A DNA stretch of 64,000 nt from contig NZ_JANFNH010000038.1 of the NCBI RefSeq assembly GCF_024436055.1, forward strand, positions 1-64,000. Direction: 5' to 3'. The position numbers and the translations under genes are program-made. The notes beneath the pieces are model-generated. The model did no database searches. It was not told the DNA's origin and saw only the letters and a list, made by a program, of their open reading frames with translations. This stretch comes from Streptantibioticus rubrisoli (GTDB lineage Bacteria; Actinomycetota; Actinomycetes; Streptomycetales; Streptomycetaceae). This document shows positions 56,765-64,000 of the stretch, in pieces; within the stretch, counting starts at the first letter, position 1; each line of letters begins with the position of its first letter.

Positions 56765-57958
56765 TCAGCCCTTCACGCAGATGATCTGCTTGAGCTTGGC
56801 GACGACCTCCACCAGGTCCCGCTGCTGGTCGATGACCTGCTCGATCGGCTTGTAGGCGGCCGGGATCTCGTCGACCACGCCGGAGTCCTTGCGGCACTCC
56901 ACGCCCCGGGTCTGCTCCTCCAGGTCCCGTGTGGAGAAGCGCTTCTTCGCCGCGTTGCGGCTCATCCGCCGACCGGCGCCGTGGGAGGCCGAGTTGAAGG
57001 ACGCCTCGTTGCCCAGTCCGCGCACGATGTAGGAACCGGTGCCCATGGAGCCGGGGATGATGCCGTAGTCGCCGCCGCCCGCCCTGATCGCGCCCTTGCG
57101 GGTGACCAGCAGGTCCACGCCCTCGTAGCGCTCCTCGCTGACGTAGTTGTGGTGGCAGGAGATCACCTCGTCGAAGGTCACGTTGGCCTTCTTGAACTCC
57201 TTGCGGATCACGTCCTGCGACAGCGCCATCATGATCGCGCGGTTGTGCTTCGCGTACTCCTGGGCCCAGAACAGATCGCGCCGGTAGGCGGCCATCTGCG
57301 GGGTGTCCGCGATGAACACCGCGAGGTCGCGGTCGATCAGGCCCTGGTTGTGCGGCAGCTTCTGGGCCTCGCCGATGTGGTACTCGGCCAGCTCCTTGCC
57401 GATGTTCCGGGACCCGGAGTGCAGCATGATCCACACCGCGCCGTCGGTGTCCAGGCACAGCTCCCAGAAGTGGTTGCCGGACCCGAGCGTCCCCATCTGC
57501 TTGCCCGCCCGCTCCTCGCGGAACCGGACCGCCTCCGCCAGCCGCCCGAACCCGGACCAGAACCCGTCCCAGTCCGCCGTGCGGAACCCGTGCAGCCGGG
57601 CCGGGTTCACCGGCTCGTCGTGCATGCCGCGGCCCACCGGAATGGCCTGCTCGATCTTGGAGCGCAACCGGGAGAGGTCACCGGGCAGATCGTTGGCGGT
57701 CAGCGAGGTGCGCACCGCGCTCATCCCGCAGCCGATGTCCACTCCGACCGCGGCCGGGCAGACGGCGCCCTGCATGGCGATGACCGAACCGACGGTCGCG
57801 CCCTTTCCGTAGTGCACGTCCGGCATCACGGCCAGGCCCTTGATCCACGGCAGCGTGGTGACGTTGCGCAGCTGCCGCATCGCCACGTCCTCGACACCGG
57901 CCGGATCGGTCCACATGCGGATCGGCACCCGGACGCCGGGCACCTCGGTGTACGTCAT
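56765..57958 (-). CDS. rtcB: RNA-splicing ligase RtcB
   Basis: A 397-residue RNA ligase that joins 2',3'-cyclic phosphate or 3'-phosphate ends to 5'-OH ends using GTP and Mn. Metal-binding Cys in GVDIGCGMSAV (near residue 77), GSGNHFWE, HSGSRNIG and the guanylylated His in SHGAGRRMSR are all present. ATG 57958 gives the usual start MTYTEVPGVRVPIRMW; the longer frame begins within a Ser/Glu-rich segment. No rtcA, rtcR or archease gene is adjacent. Confidence 0.94.
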   Translation of the reverse strand: MTYTEVPGVRVPIRMWTDPAGVEDVAMRQLRNVTTLPWIKGLAVMPDVHYGKGATVGSVIAMQGAVCPAAVGVDIGCGMSAVRTSLTANDLPGDLSRLRSKIEQAIPVGRGMHDEPVNPARLHGFRTADWDGFWSGFGRLAEAVRFREERAGKQMGTLGSGNHFWELCLDTDGAVWIMLHSGSRNIGKELAEYHIGEAQKLPHNQGLIDRDLAVFIADTPQMAAYRRDLFWAQEYAKHNRAIMMALSQDVIRKEFKKANVTFDEVISCHHNYVSEERYEGVDLLVTRKGAIRAGGGDYGIIPGSMGTGSYIVRGLGNEASFNSASHGAGRRMSRNAAKKRFSTRDLEEQTRGVECRKDSGVVDEIPAAYKPIEQVIDQQRDLVEVVAKLKQIICVKG

Positions 57959-58178
57959 CTCTCCCCCTGGGTTGGACTCACTGCTCTCGGTGTTCGACTC
58001 ACCGACTGACATCAACGAAAAAACAGGCAAACCTAGCGCTTCTTAGTCGAAACAAGATTTGAGGGCGAAACGACCCAATCAACACCCGCGACCGGCGGCG
58101 CTGGCGATCTCTGCGGTAGACATTGTGTTCACGGGCCGCCCCGCAGCGGCAACGCGTTTTCGAAAGGGGGCCAGGCCA

Positions 58179-59024
58179 GTGACGCAAAGGGGAGCGACCG
58201 GCGAAGGACTGACCGGCAACACGCCCAGGGCGCGCCGCACCGGTGCCATAGCGGGCGTCCTCTCGCTCACCGCACTCGCCGCGCTCACCGCCTGCTCGGG
58301 TCCCGGCGGCCACGGCGGCTCCAGCGACAACTCGGGCATCAGCAGCCGAAGCGACTCCGCGAGCGCCGCCCCGCCCGGCAAGTACCGCACCCTTCCAGAG
58401 CCGTGCGGCGCCGTGAGCTCCACCACGCTGCACCAGTTGCTGCCCAACTCCCAGGACTACGACGGCGAGGCCGCCGCCACGTTCGACACCGACCGCCGGG
58501 TCGGCTGCAAGTGGAGCGGCTCGGTCGCCGGTGGCAACCGCTATCTGCACATCGACTTCGAACGCGTGGTCAGCTACGACCCGGCCGTCAGCGATGAGGA
58601 CAAGGCCGCCCAGGAGTACGAGCGGATGGCGGCCGCGGCCCACATCCCCGCCGCGTCACCCGCGCCCAGCGCAACCGCCGCGCGGAGCCCGGCACCGAGC
58701 CAGCCTCCGACCGCCAGCGCCAGCGCGCCCTCCCCAGCACAGCCGTCGTCCGCCGCGAGCGCCTCCGCCTCCGCCGCCGCGTCCGACACCGCGCCGCGCC
58801 GGGTCGGCGGCATCGGCGACGAGGCGTACCTCAACGACGCGGTGATGACCCAGGACTCCGGGGTGCACCGCGATGTGACCGTGGTGTTCCGCACCGCCAA
58901 CGTGCTGGTCACCATCGAGTTCTCGCAGTGGTCCACCAACGCGTCGGTGATCCCGCCGAGCGTCGACCTGCAACTCGGCGCGCACGGCCTGGCGCAGGAA
59001 CTGGCCAGGAAAATCGAAGAGTAA
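58179..59024 (+). CDS. DUF3558-like lipoprotein, first of a tandem pair
   Basis: A 281-residue lipoprotein (lipobox LTAC, Cys near residue 39). After a Gly/Ser linker comes PGKYRTLPEPCGAVSSTTLHQLLP, then GCKWSG and a C-terminal VTVVFRTANVLVTIEFSQ, the DUF3558 pattern. A long Ala/Ser/Pro-rich insert (about residues 160-208) splits the domain. GTG 58179 preceded by AAAGGGGG. It is a paralogue of the next gene. Confidence 0.78.
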   Translation: MTQRGATGEGLTGNTPRARRTGAIAGVLSLTALAALTACSGPGGHGGSSDNSGISSRSDSASAAPPGKYRTLPEPCGAVSSTTLHQLLPNSQDYDGEAAATFDTDRRVGCKWSGSVAGGNRYLHIDFERVVSYDPAVSDEDKAAQEYERMAAAAHIPAASPAPSATAARSPAPSQPPTASASAPSPAQPSSAASASASAAASDTAPRRVGGIGDEAYLNDAVMTQDSGVHRDVTVVFRTANVLVTIEFSQWSTNASVIPPSVDLQLGAHGLAQELARKIEE

Positions 59025-59173
59025 GGCCGCCACGGGGCAGCGGCGAGACGAATAGCACATTGAGTGCGTGGAAGGACAACACGCCACGCCGAGCACGTAT
59101 CGTGTCGGTTTACGGCTGCGGCCGGGACGGTCGCGCGTCACGCAACAACCGCCCCACAACGACAGAAGGACCC

Positions 59174-59863
59174 ATGCACAGACCAGCTGCTCCGCACCTC
59201 GCCCGACTGATCGCGTGTGCCGCTGTGCCGGTGATGTTGCTCGCCGGCTGCTCCTCGGGCTCCGGCTCAAGCGCCAAGAGCCAGCAGGGGCAGGCCGGAT
59301 CATCGGCCTCCGGTTCCTCCTCGTCCGCCGCCTCGTCCTCGCTCGCCCCGGCGAAGTACAAGACGCTTCCCGACTCCTGCAAGGCCATGTCGCAGGACAC
59401 CGTCAACCACCTGGTGCAGAGCGCGAAGAACCCGGACGGCACGGCGGCCAACTCCAACGACCCCAAGGACCGCGGCGGCTGCTCCTGGAACGGTCTGGAG
59501 GGGTACCAGTTCCGCTACCTGGACGACTCGTTCCAGCGGTTCGACTCGATCCCCACCACATCCGCGGAGAACCAGGCGAAGTCCGCGTTCCAGCAGGCCG
59601 TACAGACCACCACCGGCAAGGCGACCAGCCCCAAGACCACCCAGCTCAGCGGGCTCGGCGACAGCGCCACCCTGATCACCTGGGACGACAAGAAGGGCGA
59701 CGACCCCTACCACAACGCCACCGTGGTGGCCCGGTCCGCCAACGTCGTGCTGGTGGTCGACTTCAACGGCGCGGGCATGCAGGGCGACGACAAGCCCAAG
59801 GCCGACGAAATGGACAAGGACACCCAGCAGGCGGCCAAGGAAGCGCTGGCCTCGCTGAAGTAA
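59174..59863 (+). CDS. DUF3558-like lipoprotein, second of a tandem pair
   Basis: A 229-residue lipoprotein (LAGC, Cys near 26) with AKYKTLPDSCKAMSQDTVNHLV, GGCSWNGLEGYQFRYLDDSFQRFDS, LSGLGDSATLI and ATVVARSANVVLVVDFNG. Each block aligns with the upstream gene, but the Ala/Ser/Pro insert is absent. ATG follows AAGGA. Function unknown; a surface location is expected. Confidence 0.8.
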   Translation: MHRPAAPHLARLIACAAVPVMLLAGCSSGSGSSAKSQQGQAGSSASGSSSSAASSSLAPAKYKTLPDSCKAMSQDTVNHLVQSAKNPDGTAANSNDPKDRGGCSWNGLEGYQFRYLDDSFQRFDSIPTTSAENQAKSAFQQAVQTTTGKATSPKTTQLSGLGDSATLITWDDKKGDDPYHNATVVARSANVVLVVDFNGAGMQGDDKPKADEMDKDTQQAAKEALASLK

Positions 59864-60164
59864 CGGTTGGGTCCTCCCGCGCTGCGCGCCCGCCGCGTAT
59901 GGCAGGCTGTGCCGCGCCAGTTGGCGAGCGCGGGAGGGCCGCGGGATGTCCGCGATACGGATGAGCCGTACGCACCGGCTGTCGGCCGGTGCGGGCACCG
60001 GGATCGTCGATCACCGTGTGTAGCGTCCGCGCGGAGCGCGCCCCGAGCCAGCGACGACTTCCCGCTCGGGGGGCCGCCCCGGCTCGTCCAGACCAGCCCA
60101 CGCCCTCCCGTACACATGTGCCAGGCTGTCGCTGGCAACGGACCGAGCAGGGAGGGGTTTGCGA
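59864..60164. other. 301-base region upstream of the DUF2637 gene
   Basis: No gene seen. It contains GC-rich short palindromes (for example around GGCTGTCGGCC) but no perfect stem of 9 bp or more was noticed. It should hold the terminator of the lipoprotein pair and the promoter of the next gene. Confidence 0.4.
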
Positions 60165-61394
60165 GTGGCCGCGCCACTGAAGCTCACACGCACGCACCGG
60201 ATGCTGATCGGGGTGGTCGTCGCTGGTGCGGTGGTCATCGCCGGTATCGGCTTCACCGGTTCGTACGCGGCCGTGCGCGAGCTGGCCATCAAGAAGGGGT
60301 TCGGCACCTTCGCCTACTTCTTCCCCATCGGCATCGACGCGGGCATCTGCGTCCTGCTGGCTCTCGACCTGCTGCTGACCTGGATCCGCATGCCGTTCCC
60401 GCTGCTGCGGCAGACGGCGTGGTTGCTGACCATCGCGACCGTGGCGTTCAACGCCGCCGCGGCCTCCGACCCGCTGGGCATGGGGATGCACGCCGTCATC
60501 CCGGTGCTGTTCGTCGTCACCGTCGAGGCCGCCCGGCACGCTGTCGGGCGGATCGCGGACATCACCGCCGACAAGCACATGGAGGGCGTCCGCCTCACCC
60601 GCTGGCTGCTGGCGCCGGTCCCGACGTTCCTGCTGTGGCGGCGGATGAAGCTGTGGGAGCTTCGCTCGTACGACCAGGTCATCAAGTTGGAGCAGGAGCG
60701 GCTGGTGTATCAGGCGCGGCTGCGGTCCCGCTTCGGGCGGGGCTGGCGGCGCAAGGCTCCGGTGGAGTCCCTGATGCCGCTGCGCCTCGCGCGGTACGGG
60801 GTGCCGCTGGCGCAGACCGCTCCCGCCGGTCTCGCGGCGGCGGGGATCGAGCCCCAACTGCTGCCCGCGGCACCGCAGCTGGAGCCCAAGGCCACCCAGG
60901 CGGCGGGGCCCGCCGTGGTCGCCGAGGAGGCGCCGAGCCAGTGGTTCGCCCCGACCCAGCATGTGCGGTACCAAGGTGACTACGACCCGAACTTCGAGCC
61001 GCCCACGTACGGCCCCCCGCAGGAGTACGAGCCCTGGTACCACGAGCAGCAGCAGGTCGCGGTGCCGCAGCCGCGCGCGGCGGAGCCCGAGCCGGTGCCG
61101 GTGCCCGAGCCGGAGCAGGCCCAGGCGCCGGAGCCGCAGTTCCAGGTGCCCAACGGGGCAGGCGGTACACGGCCGTTGGGCAAGGGCGTACAGGGGGCGG
61201 CGCCGTCGGAGCAGGATCTGTACCAGGTGTTCCGTCGCTCGATACAGGGCGAGGGCATGCCGACGCCCGGCGCGTTCGCCGACAACGTCAAGGCCGAGTA
61301 CGGGGTGCTCCTGCAGGGCCGCGAACTCACTCAGTACATGGACGAGTTCACGGCCCGGCTCAACGGTGAACTAATGGAAGACCACATCGCGTAG
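60165..61394 (+). CDS. DUF2637 (SpdB-like) membrane protein
   Basis: A 409-residue protein. Four membrane helices in the first ~130 residues (HRMLIGVVVAGAVVIAGIGFTGSYAAVREL ... GIDAGICVLLALDLLLTW ... VIPVLFVVTVEAARHAV) match DUF2637, the domain found in plasmid-spread proteins SpdB and in chromosomal Streptomyces relatives. A linker (about 200-330) rich in Pro, Glu and Gln leads to a helical end (SEQDLYQVFRRSIQGEGMPTPGAFADNV) resembling a DNA- or protein-binding tail. GTG 60165 fits GGAGGGG 7 bases upstream better than TTG 60159. No conjugation genes are near. Confidence 0.82.
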   Translation: MAAPLKLTRTHRMLIGVVVAGAVVIAGIGFTGSYAAVRELAIKKGFGTFAYFFPIGIDAGICVLLALDLLLTWIRMPFPLLRQTAWLLTIATVAFNAAAASDPLGMGMHAVIPVLFVVTVEAARHAVGRIADITADKHMEGVRLTRWLLAPVPTFLLWRRMKLWELRSYDQVIKLEQERLVYQARLRSRFGRGWRRKAPVESLMPLRLARYGVPLAQTAPAGLAAAGIEPQLLPAAPQLEPKATQAAGPAVVAEEAPSQWFAPTQHVRYQGDYDPNFEPPTYGPPQEYEPWYHEQQQVAVPQPRAAEPEPVPVPEPEQAQAPEPQFQVPNGAGGTRPLGKGVQGAAPSEQDLYQVFRRSIQGEGMPTPGAFADNVKAEYGVLLQGRELTQYMDEFTARLNGELMEDHIA

Positions 61395-61415
61395 GTTCTC
61401 CGCCGCCGGGGGCTT

Positions 61416-61429
61416 GGGGGCTTGCCCCC
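61416..61429. terminator. GC hairpin after the DUF2637 gene
   Basis: GGGGG-CTTG-CCCCC, same family as the hairpins at 44.2 kb and in nuoJ; 22 bases past the stop and between convergent genes. Confidence 0.6.
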
Positions 61430-61446
61430 GACAAAGAACCACCCCT

Positions 61447-61525
61447 GCGCCCACCAAAGAACCGCCGCGGCGGCGGGCAACCACAGCGGCGCAGCCCGGC
61501 GGTGCCGCACCGTCCGCAAGCCGAC
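61447..61525. repeat. dispersed repeat, copy 2
   Basis: About 79 bases, CCGCCGCGGCGGCG followed by CCCGGCGGTGCC and CACCGTCCGCAAGCCGA; diverged copy of 32507-32587. It lies 64 bases downstream of the lysS stop. Confidence 0.6.
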
Positions 61526-61589
61526 TCCGCCGGGACCGACAGCCATACGGCCACCGCGCCCCGGCGAAGGAATCGGCGAAGCCCAACCG

Positions 61590-63260
61590 CTAGCTGGCCG
61601 CCAGCAGCTCGCGCACCCGGTCGGCGCCGACCGCGAGCAGCAGGGTGGGCAGCCGCGGACCGGTGTCCCGTCCGACCAGCAGCTTGTACAGCAGGGCGAA
61701 GAACTGCCGCTGTGCGACCTTGAGTTCGGGGGTGGGCTTGGCGTCCGCCGCCAACCCCGCCTGCAGCTTGGGCACCGCGTACACCAGCGTGGTCAGACCG
61801 TCCAGCGACCAGTGGTCGTCAAGACCGTCCACCAGCAGCTTGAGCGCCTCGCGGTCCGCGTCGCCGAGAGTGGCGAGCGTCTCGCGGTCCGGCTCGGTGC
61901 GCACCCGGGTGCGCTGGTCCTCGTCGACGTGCGTGGACACCCACGTCTCCGCCTTGTCCAGCCGCGGCCGCGTCTCGTCCAGCGAGGAGATGGGGTCCTC
62001 GATGGTGAAGTCGCGCAGGATCCGCAGGGTCTGCTCCTCGTGGCCGGTGGTGATGTCGACCACCGAGGCAAGGGTGCGGAACGGCACCTTCCGCGGGGTG
62101 GTGGGCAGTTCACCGGCGGCGGTACGGGCGGCGCGCGAGTGGATCGCGATGTCCACCGGCGCGGCGGTGCCCGAGACGATCTTGCGCTCCAGCGCGTCCC
62201 ACTCGTCGTAGGTGCGGCTGATCTCCTGGTCGAAGGAGATGTTGAAGGCCTGCTTGGGCTGGCGGCGGGCGTACAGCCAGCGCAGCAGCTGCGGCTCCAT
62301 GATGCGCAGCGCGTCACCGGCGGTCGGCACACCGCCCTTGGAGCTGGACATCTTCGCCATGCCGCTGATGCCGACGAAGGAGTACGGCAGGTACACCGGC
62401 GGCAGCCCGTCGAACACCTCGCGCACCAGCTGGCCGCCGACGGTGAACGAGGAGCCCGGCGAGGAGTGGTCGACGCCACCGGACTCGAAGGTCACGCCCT
62501 CGTAGGCCCAGCGCATCGGCCAGTCGACCTTCCACACCAGCTTGCCCTGGTCGTGGCTGTCCAGCCGGAACGACTCTGCGTGGCCGCAGGCGGTGCAGGT
62601 GTAGGAGATCTCGGTGGTCTCGTCGTCGTACGAGGTGACGGTCGTCAGGTCGCGCCCGCACGCGCCGCAGTACGGCTTGTACGGGTAGTACGCGGTGCCC
62701 GTGCCGCCCTCGTCGTCCTCGGCGGCGCCCTCCGAGCCCTCGTCCGTCTTGGCCTTCTTGGTGCGGTACCGGCCGAGCACCGCGTCGATCCGCTGCCGCT
62801 CGCGCATGGCGTGCAGGATCTGCTCGCGGTAGGCGCCCGAGGTGTACATCTCGGTCTGGCTGATCTCCCGCACCTCGACGCCCAGTTGCTCCAGTGCGGC
62901 CCGGAACGGCGCCTTGAAGTGGTCGGACCAGCTGGCGTGTTCACCGGTCGGGTCCGGGACGGAGGTCAGCGGGCGGCCGATGTGCTCGGCGAAGGAGGCA
63001 GGCTGACCGGCCGGGACCTTGCGCAACCGGTCGTAGTCGTCCCAGGACAGGATGTGCTCGCAGTCGACGCCGCGCCGCTTGATCTCGTCGGCGACCAGGT
63101 GCGGCACCATGATCTCGCGCAGGTTGCCCAGGTGGATGGGGCCCGACGGGCTGATGCCGGAGGCGCAGACGATCTTTTTACCCGGAGCCCGCCGCTCGGC
63201 TTCCGCGATGACGTCGTCCGCAGCGCGGGCGACCCAGTCGGCTTCGGTGCTCTGAGCCAC
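61590..63260 (-). CDS. lysS: lysyl-tRNA synthetase, class I
   Basis: A 556-residue class I lysyl-tRNA synthetase, the type common in archaea and some bacteria. HIGH-like motif PSGPIHLGN near residue 38-46 and KMSSSKGG near 310. A Cys-rich zinc segment (CGACG ... CTACGH) lies near residues 200-235. The GTG 63260 gives [15 protein letters not shown]; the longer frame upstream is not needed. Divergent from argS. Confidence 0.94.
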   Translation of the reverse strand: MAQSTEADWVARAADDVIAEAERRAPGKKIVCASGISPSGPIHLGNLREIMVPHLVADEIKRRGVDCEHILSWDDYDRLRKVPAGQPASFAEHIGRPLTSVPDPTGEHASWSDHFKAPFRAALEQLGVEVREISQTEMYTSGAYREQILHAMRERQRIDAVLGRYRTKKAKTDEGSEGAAEDDEGGTGTAYYPYKPYCGACGRDLTTVTSYDDETTEISYTCTACGHAESFRLDSHDQGKLVWKVDWPMRWAYEGVTFESGGVDHSSPGSSFTVGGQLVREVFDGLPPVYLPYSFVGISGMAKMSSSKGGVPTAGDALRIMEPQLLRWLYARRQPKQAFNISFDQEISRTYDEWDALERKIVSGTAAPVDIAIHSRAARTAAGELPTTPRKVPFRTLASVVDITTGHEEQTLRILRDFTIEDPISSLDETRPRLDKAETWVSTHVDEDQRTRVRTEPDRETLATLGDADREALKLLVDGLDDHWSLDGLTTLVYAVPKLQAGLAADAKPTPELKVAQRQFFALLYKLLVGRDTGPRLPTLLLAVGADRVRELLAAS

Positions 63261-63443
63261 TGTCTGTGCTTCCTTCCGGTTGATCCGCGTCAATCCACAT
63301 CAATCCAGGGGTGCGGGGCCTTGGCGGCTACATGTCCCCACTCGATTGTCCCATCCCCGAAGGAGAGCCCTTCGCCATGGCGGCCATGGGATACTCGGAA
63401 CGATTCGAACCGTGTCACCCATACAAGGAACGGCATCCATCCC

Positions 63444-64000
63444 ATGGCTTCGGTCCCATCCCTCTCCGCCACGATCCAGCAGCGCGTCTCCGCGGCCCTG
63501 GCCGCCGCGGTGCCGTCGGCCGCCGACGCCGATCCGCTGCTGCGACGTAGCGACCGGGCGGACTTCCAGGCCAACGGGGTGCTGGGCCTGGCCAAGCGGA
63601 ACAAGGCCAACCCGCGCGAGCTGGCCGCCCAGGTCGTCGAGCACCTGCCCGCCGACGACGTGCTGGCCGGGATCGAGGTGTCGGGCCCCGGCTTCCTGAA
63701 CCTGACCGTCACCGACACGGCGATCATCAACACGCTCGCCGCCCGCGCCGCCGACGACCGGCTCGGCGTGCCGTACACCGAGCGGCCCGGCCGTACCGTG
63801 ATCGACTACTCGCAGCCCAACGTGGCCAAGGAGATGCACGTCGGCCATCTGCGCTCGACGGTGATCGGCGACGCCCTCGTGCGGATCCTGGAGTTCTCGG
63901 GCGAGACGGTGATCCGGCGCCACCACATCGGCGACTGGGGCACCCAGTTCGGCATGCTCATCCAGTACCTGATCGAGCACCCGCACGAGCTGGACCACCC
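63444..64000 (+). CDS. argS: arginyl-tRNA synthetase, 5' part
   Basis: The first 185 residues of arginyl-tRNA synthetase. The N-terminal tRNA-binding Add-1 domain (about 1-110, with [14 protein letters not shown] and [12 protein letters not shown]) is followed by [31 protein letters not shown], holding the HVGH signature, and [14 protein letters not shown]. Continues beyond the window. Start ATG 63444 is supported by homology; AAGGAA lies a little far (about 14 bases) upstream. Confidence 0.94.
   Translation, partial: MASVPSLSATIQQRVSAALAAAVPSAADADPLLRRSDRADFQANGVLGLAKRNKANPRELAAQVVEHLPADDVLAGIEVSGPGFLNLTVTDTAIINTLAARAADDRLGVPYTERPGRTVIDYSQPNVAKEMHVGHLRSTVIGDALVRILEFSGETVIRRHHIGDWGTQFGMLIQYLIEHPHELDH

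Overview
The window is high-GC (about 70%), densely coded DNA with GTG/TTG starts, GTGA/ATGA stop-start overlaps, a class I lysyl-tRNA synthetase, the futalosine (mqn) menaquinone route and many GC-rich palindromes. Together these indicate an actinomycete, most likely Streptomyces or a close relative (inference from content; no database was searched).

Layout. (1) 0-5.2 kb: a coupled flavoprotein/ATP-grasp pair, divergent from a 41-residue His/Arg-rich peptide gene, an ABC exporter and a small lipoprotein. (2) 5.4-21.5 kb: a complete 14-gene nuoA-N operon for proton-pumping NADH:menaquinone oxidoreductase, read leftward, with a Rex-type operator and other symmetric elements upstream of nuoA. 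(3) 22-32 kb: a secreted NlpC/P60 hydrolase, a DUF4232-type lipoprotein, a geranylgeranyl-reductase-family flavoprotein and menG (late menaquinone steps), a four-TM membrane protein, mqnC with a small barrel-less amidohydrolase-like protein, a membrane protein, mqnA and a cold-shock gene. (4) 32.6-42 kb: a LysR/NTF2-like pair, an SH3 protein, a methyltransferase, a DUF4229 protein, mqnE, an Lrp/AsnC regulator, UbiX-, UbiA- and UbiD-type genes for the late futalosine steps, and a rhomboid protease. (5) 42-52 kb: a Tat-exported phospholipase C-type enzyme, the System II cytochrome c maturation operon (resA-ccdA-resB-ccsB), a polysaccharide-deacetylase-like lipoprotein, and hemL with a histidine phosphatase. 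(6) 52-64 kb: small unknown proteins, a frameshifted HTH-TM-SH3 gene, a decayed flavin monooxygenase fragment, an SDR, rtcB, a tandem pair of DUF3558-like lipoproteins, a DUF2637 protein, and divergent lysS and argS (argS runs off the end).

How the genes fit. Much of the window builds one respiratory chain: complex I feeds electrons to menaquinone, the mqn and men genes make, decorate and partly reduce that quinone, the res/ccs/ccd genes attach heme to c-type cytochromes, and hemL supplies the tetrapyrrole precursor. A Rex-type site at nuoA would tie this to the NADH/NAD+ ratio.

Least explained items: the His-rich peptide/exporter island at 2.7-4.7 kb, the 16-bp G-rich tandem repeat in front of menG, the barrel-less amidohydrolase-like protein beside mqnC, the terminator-like hairpin in the cold-shock leader, and the frameshifted HTH-TM-SH3 gene.
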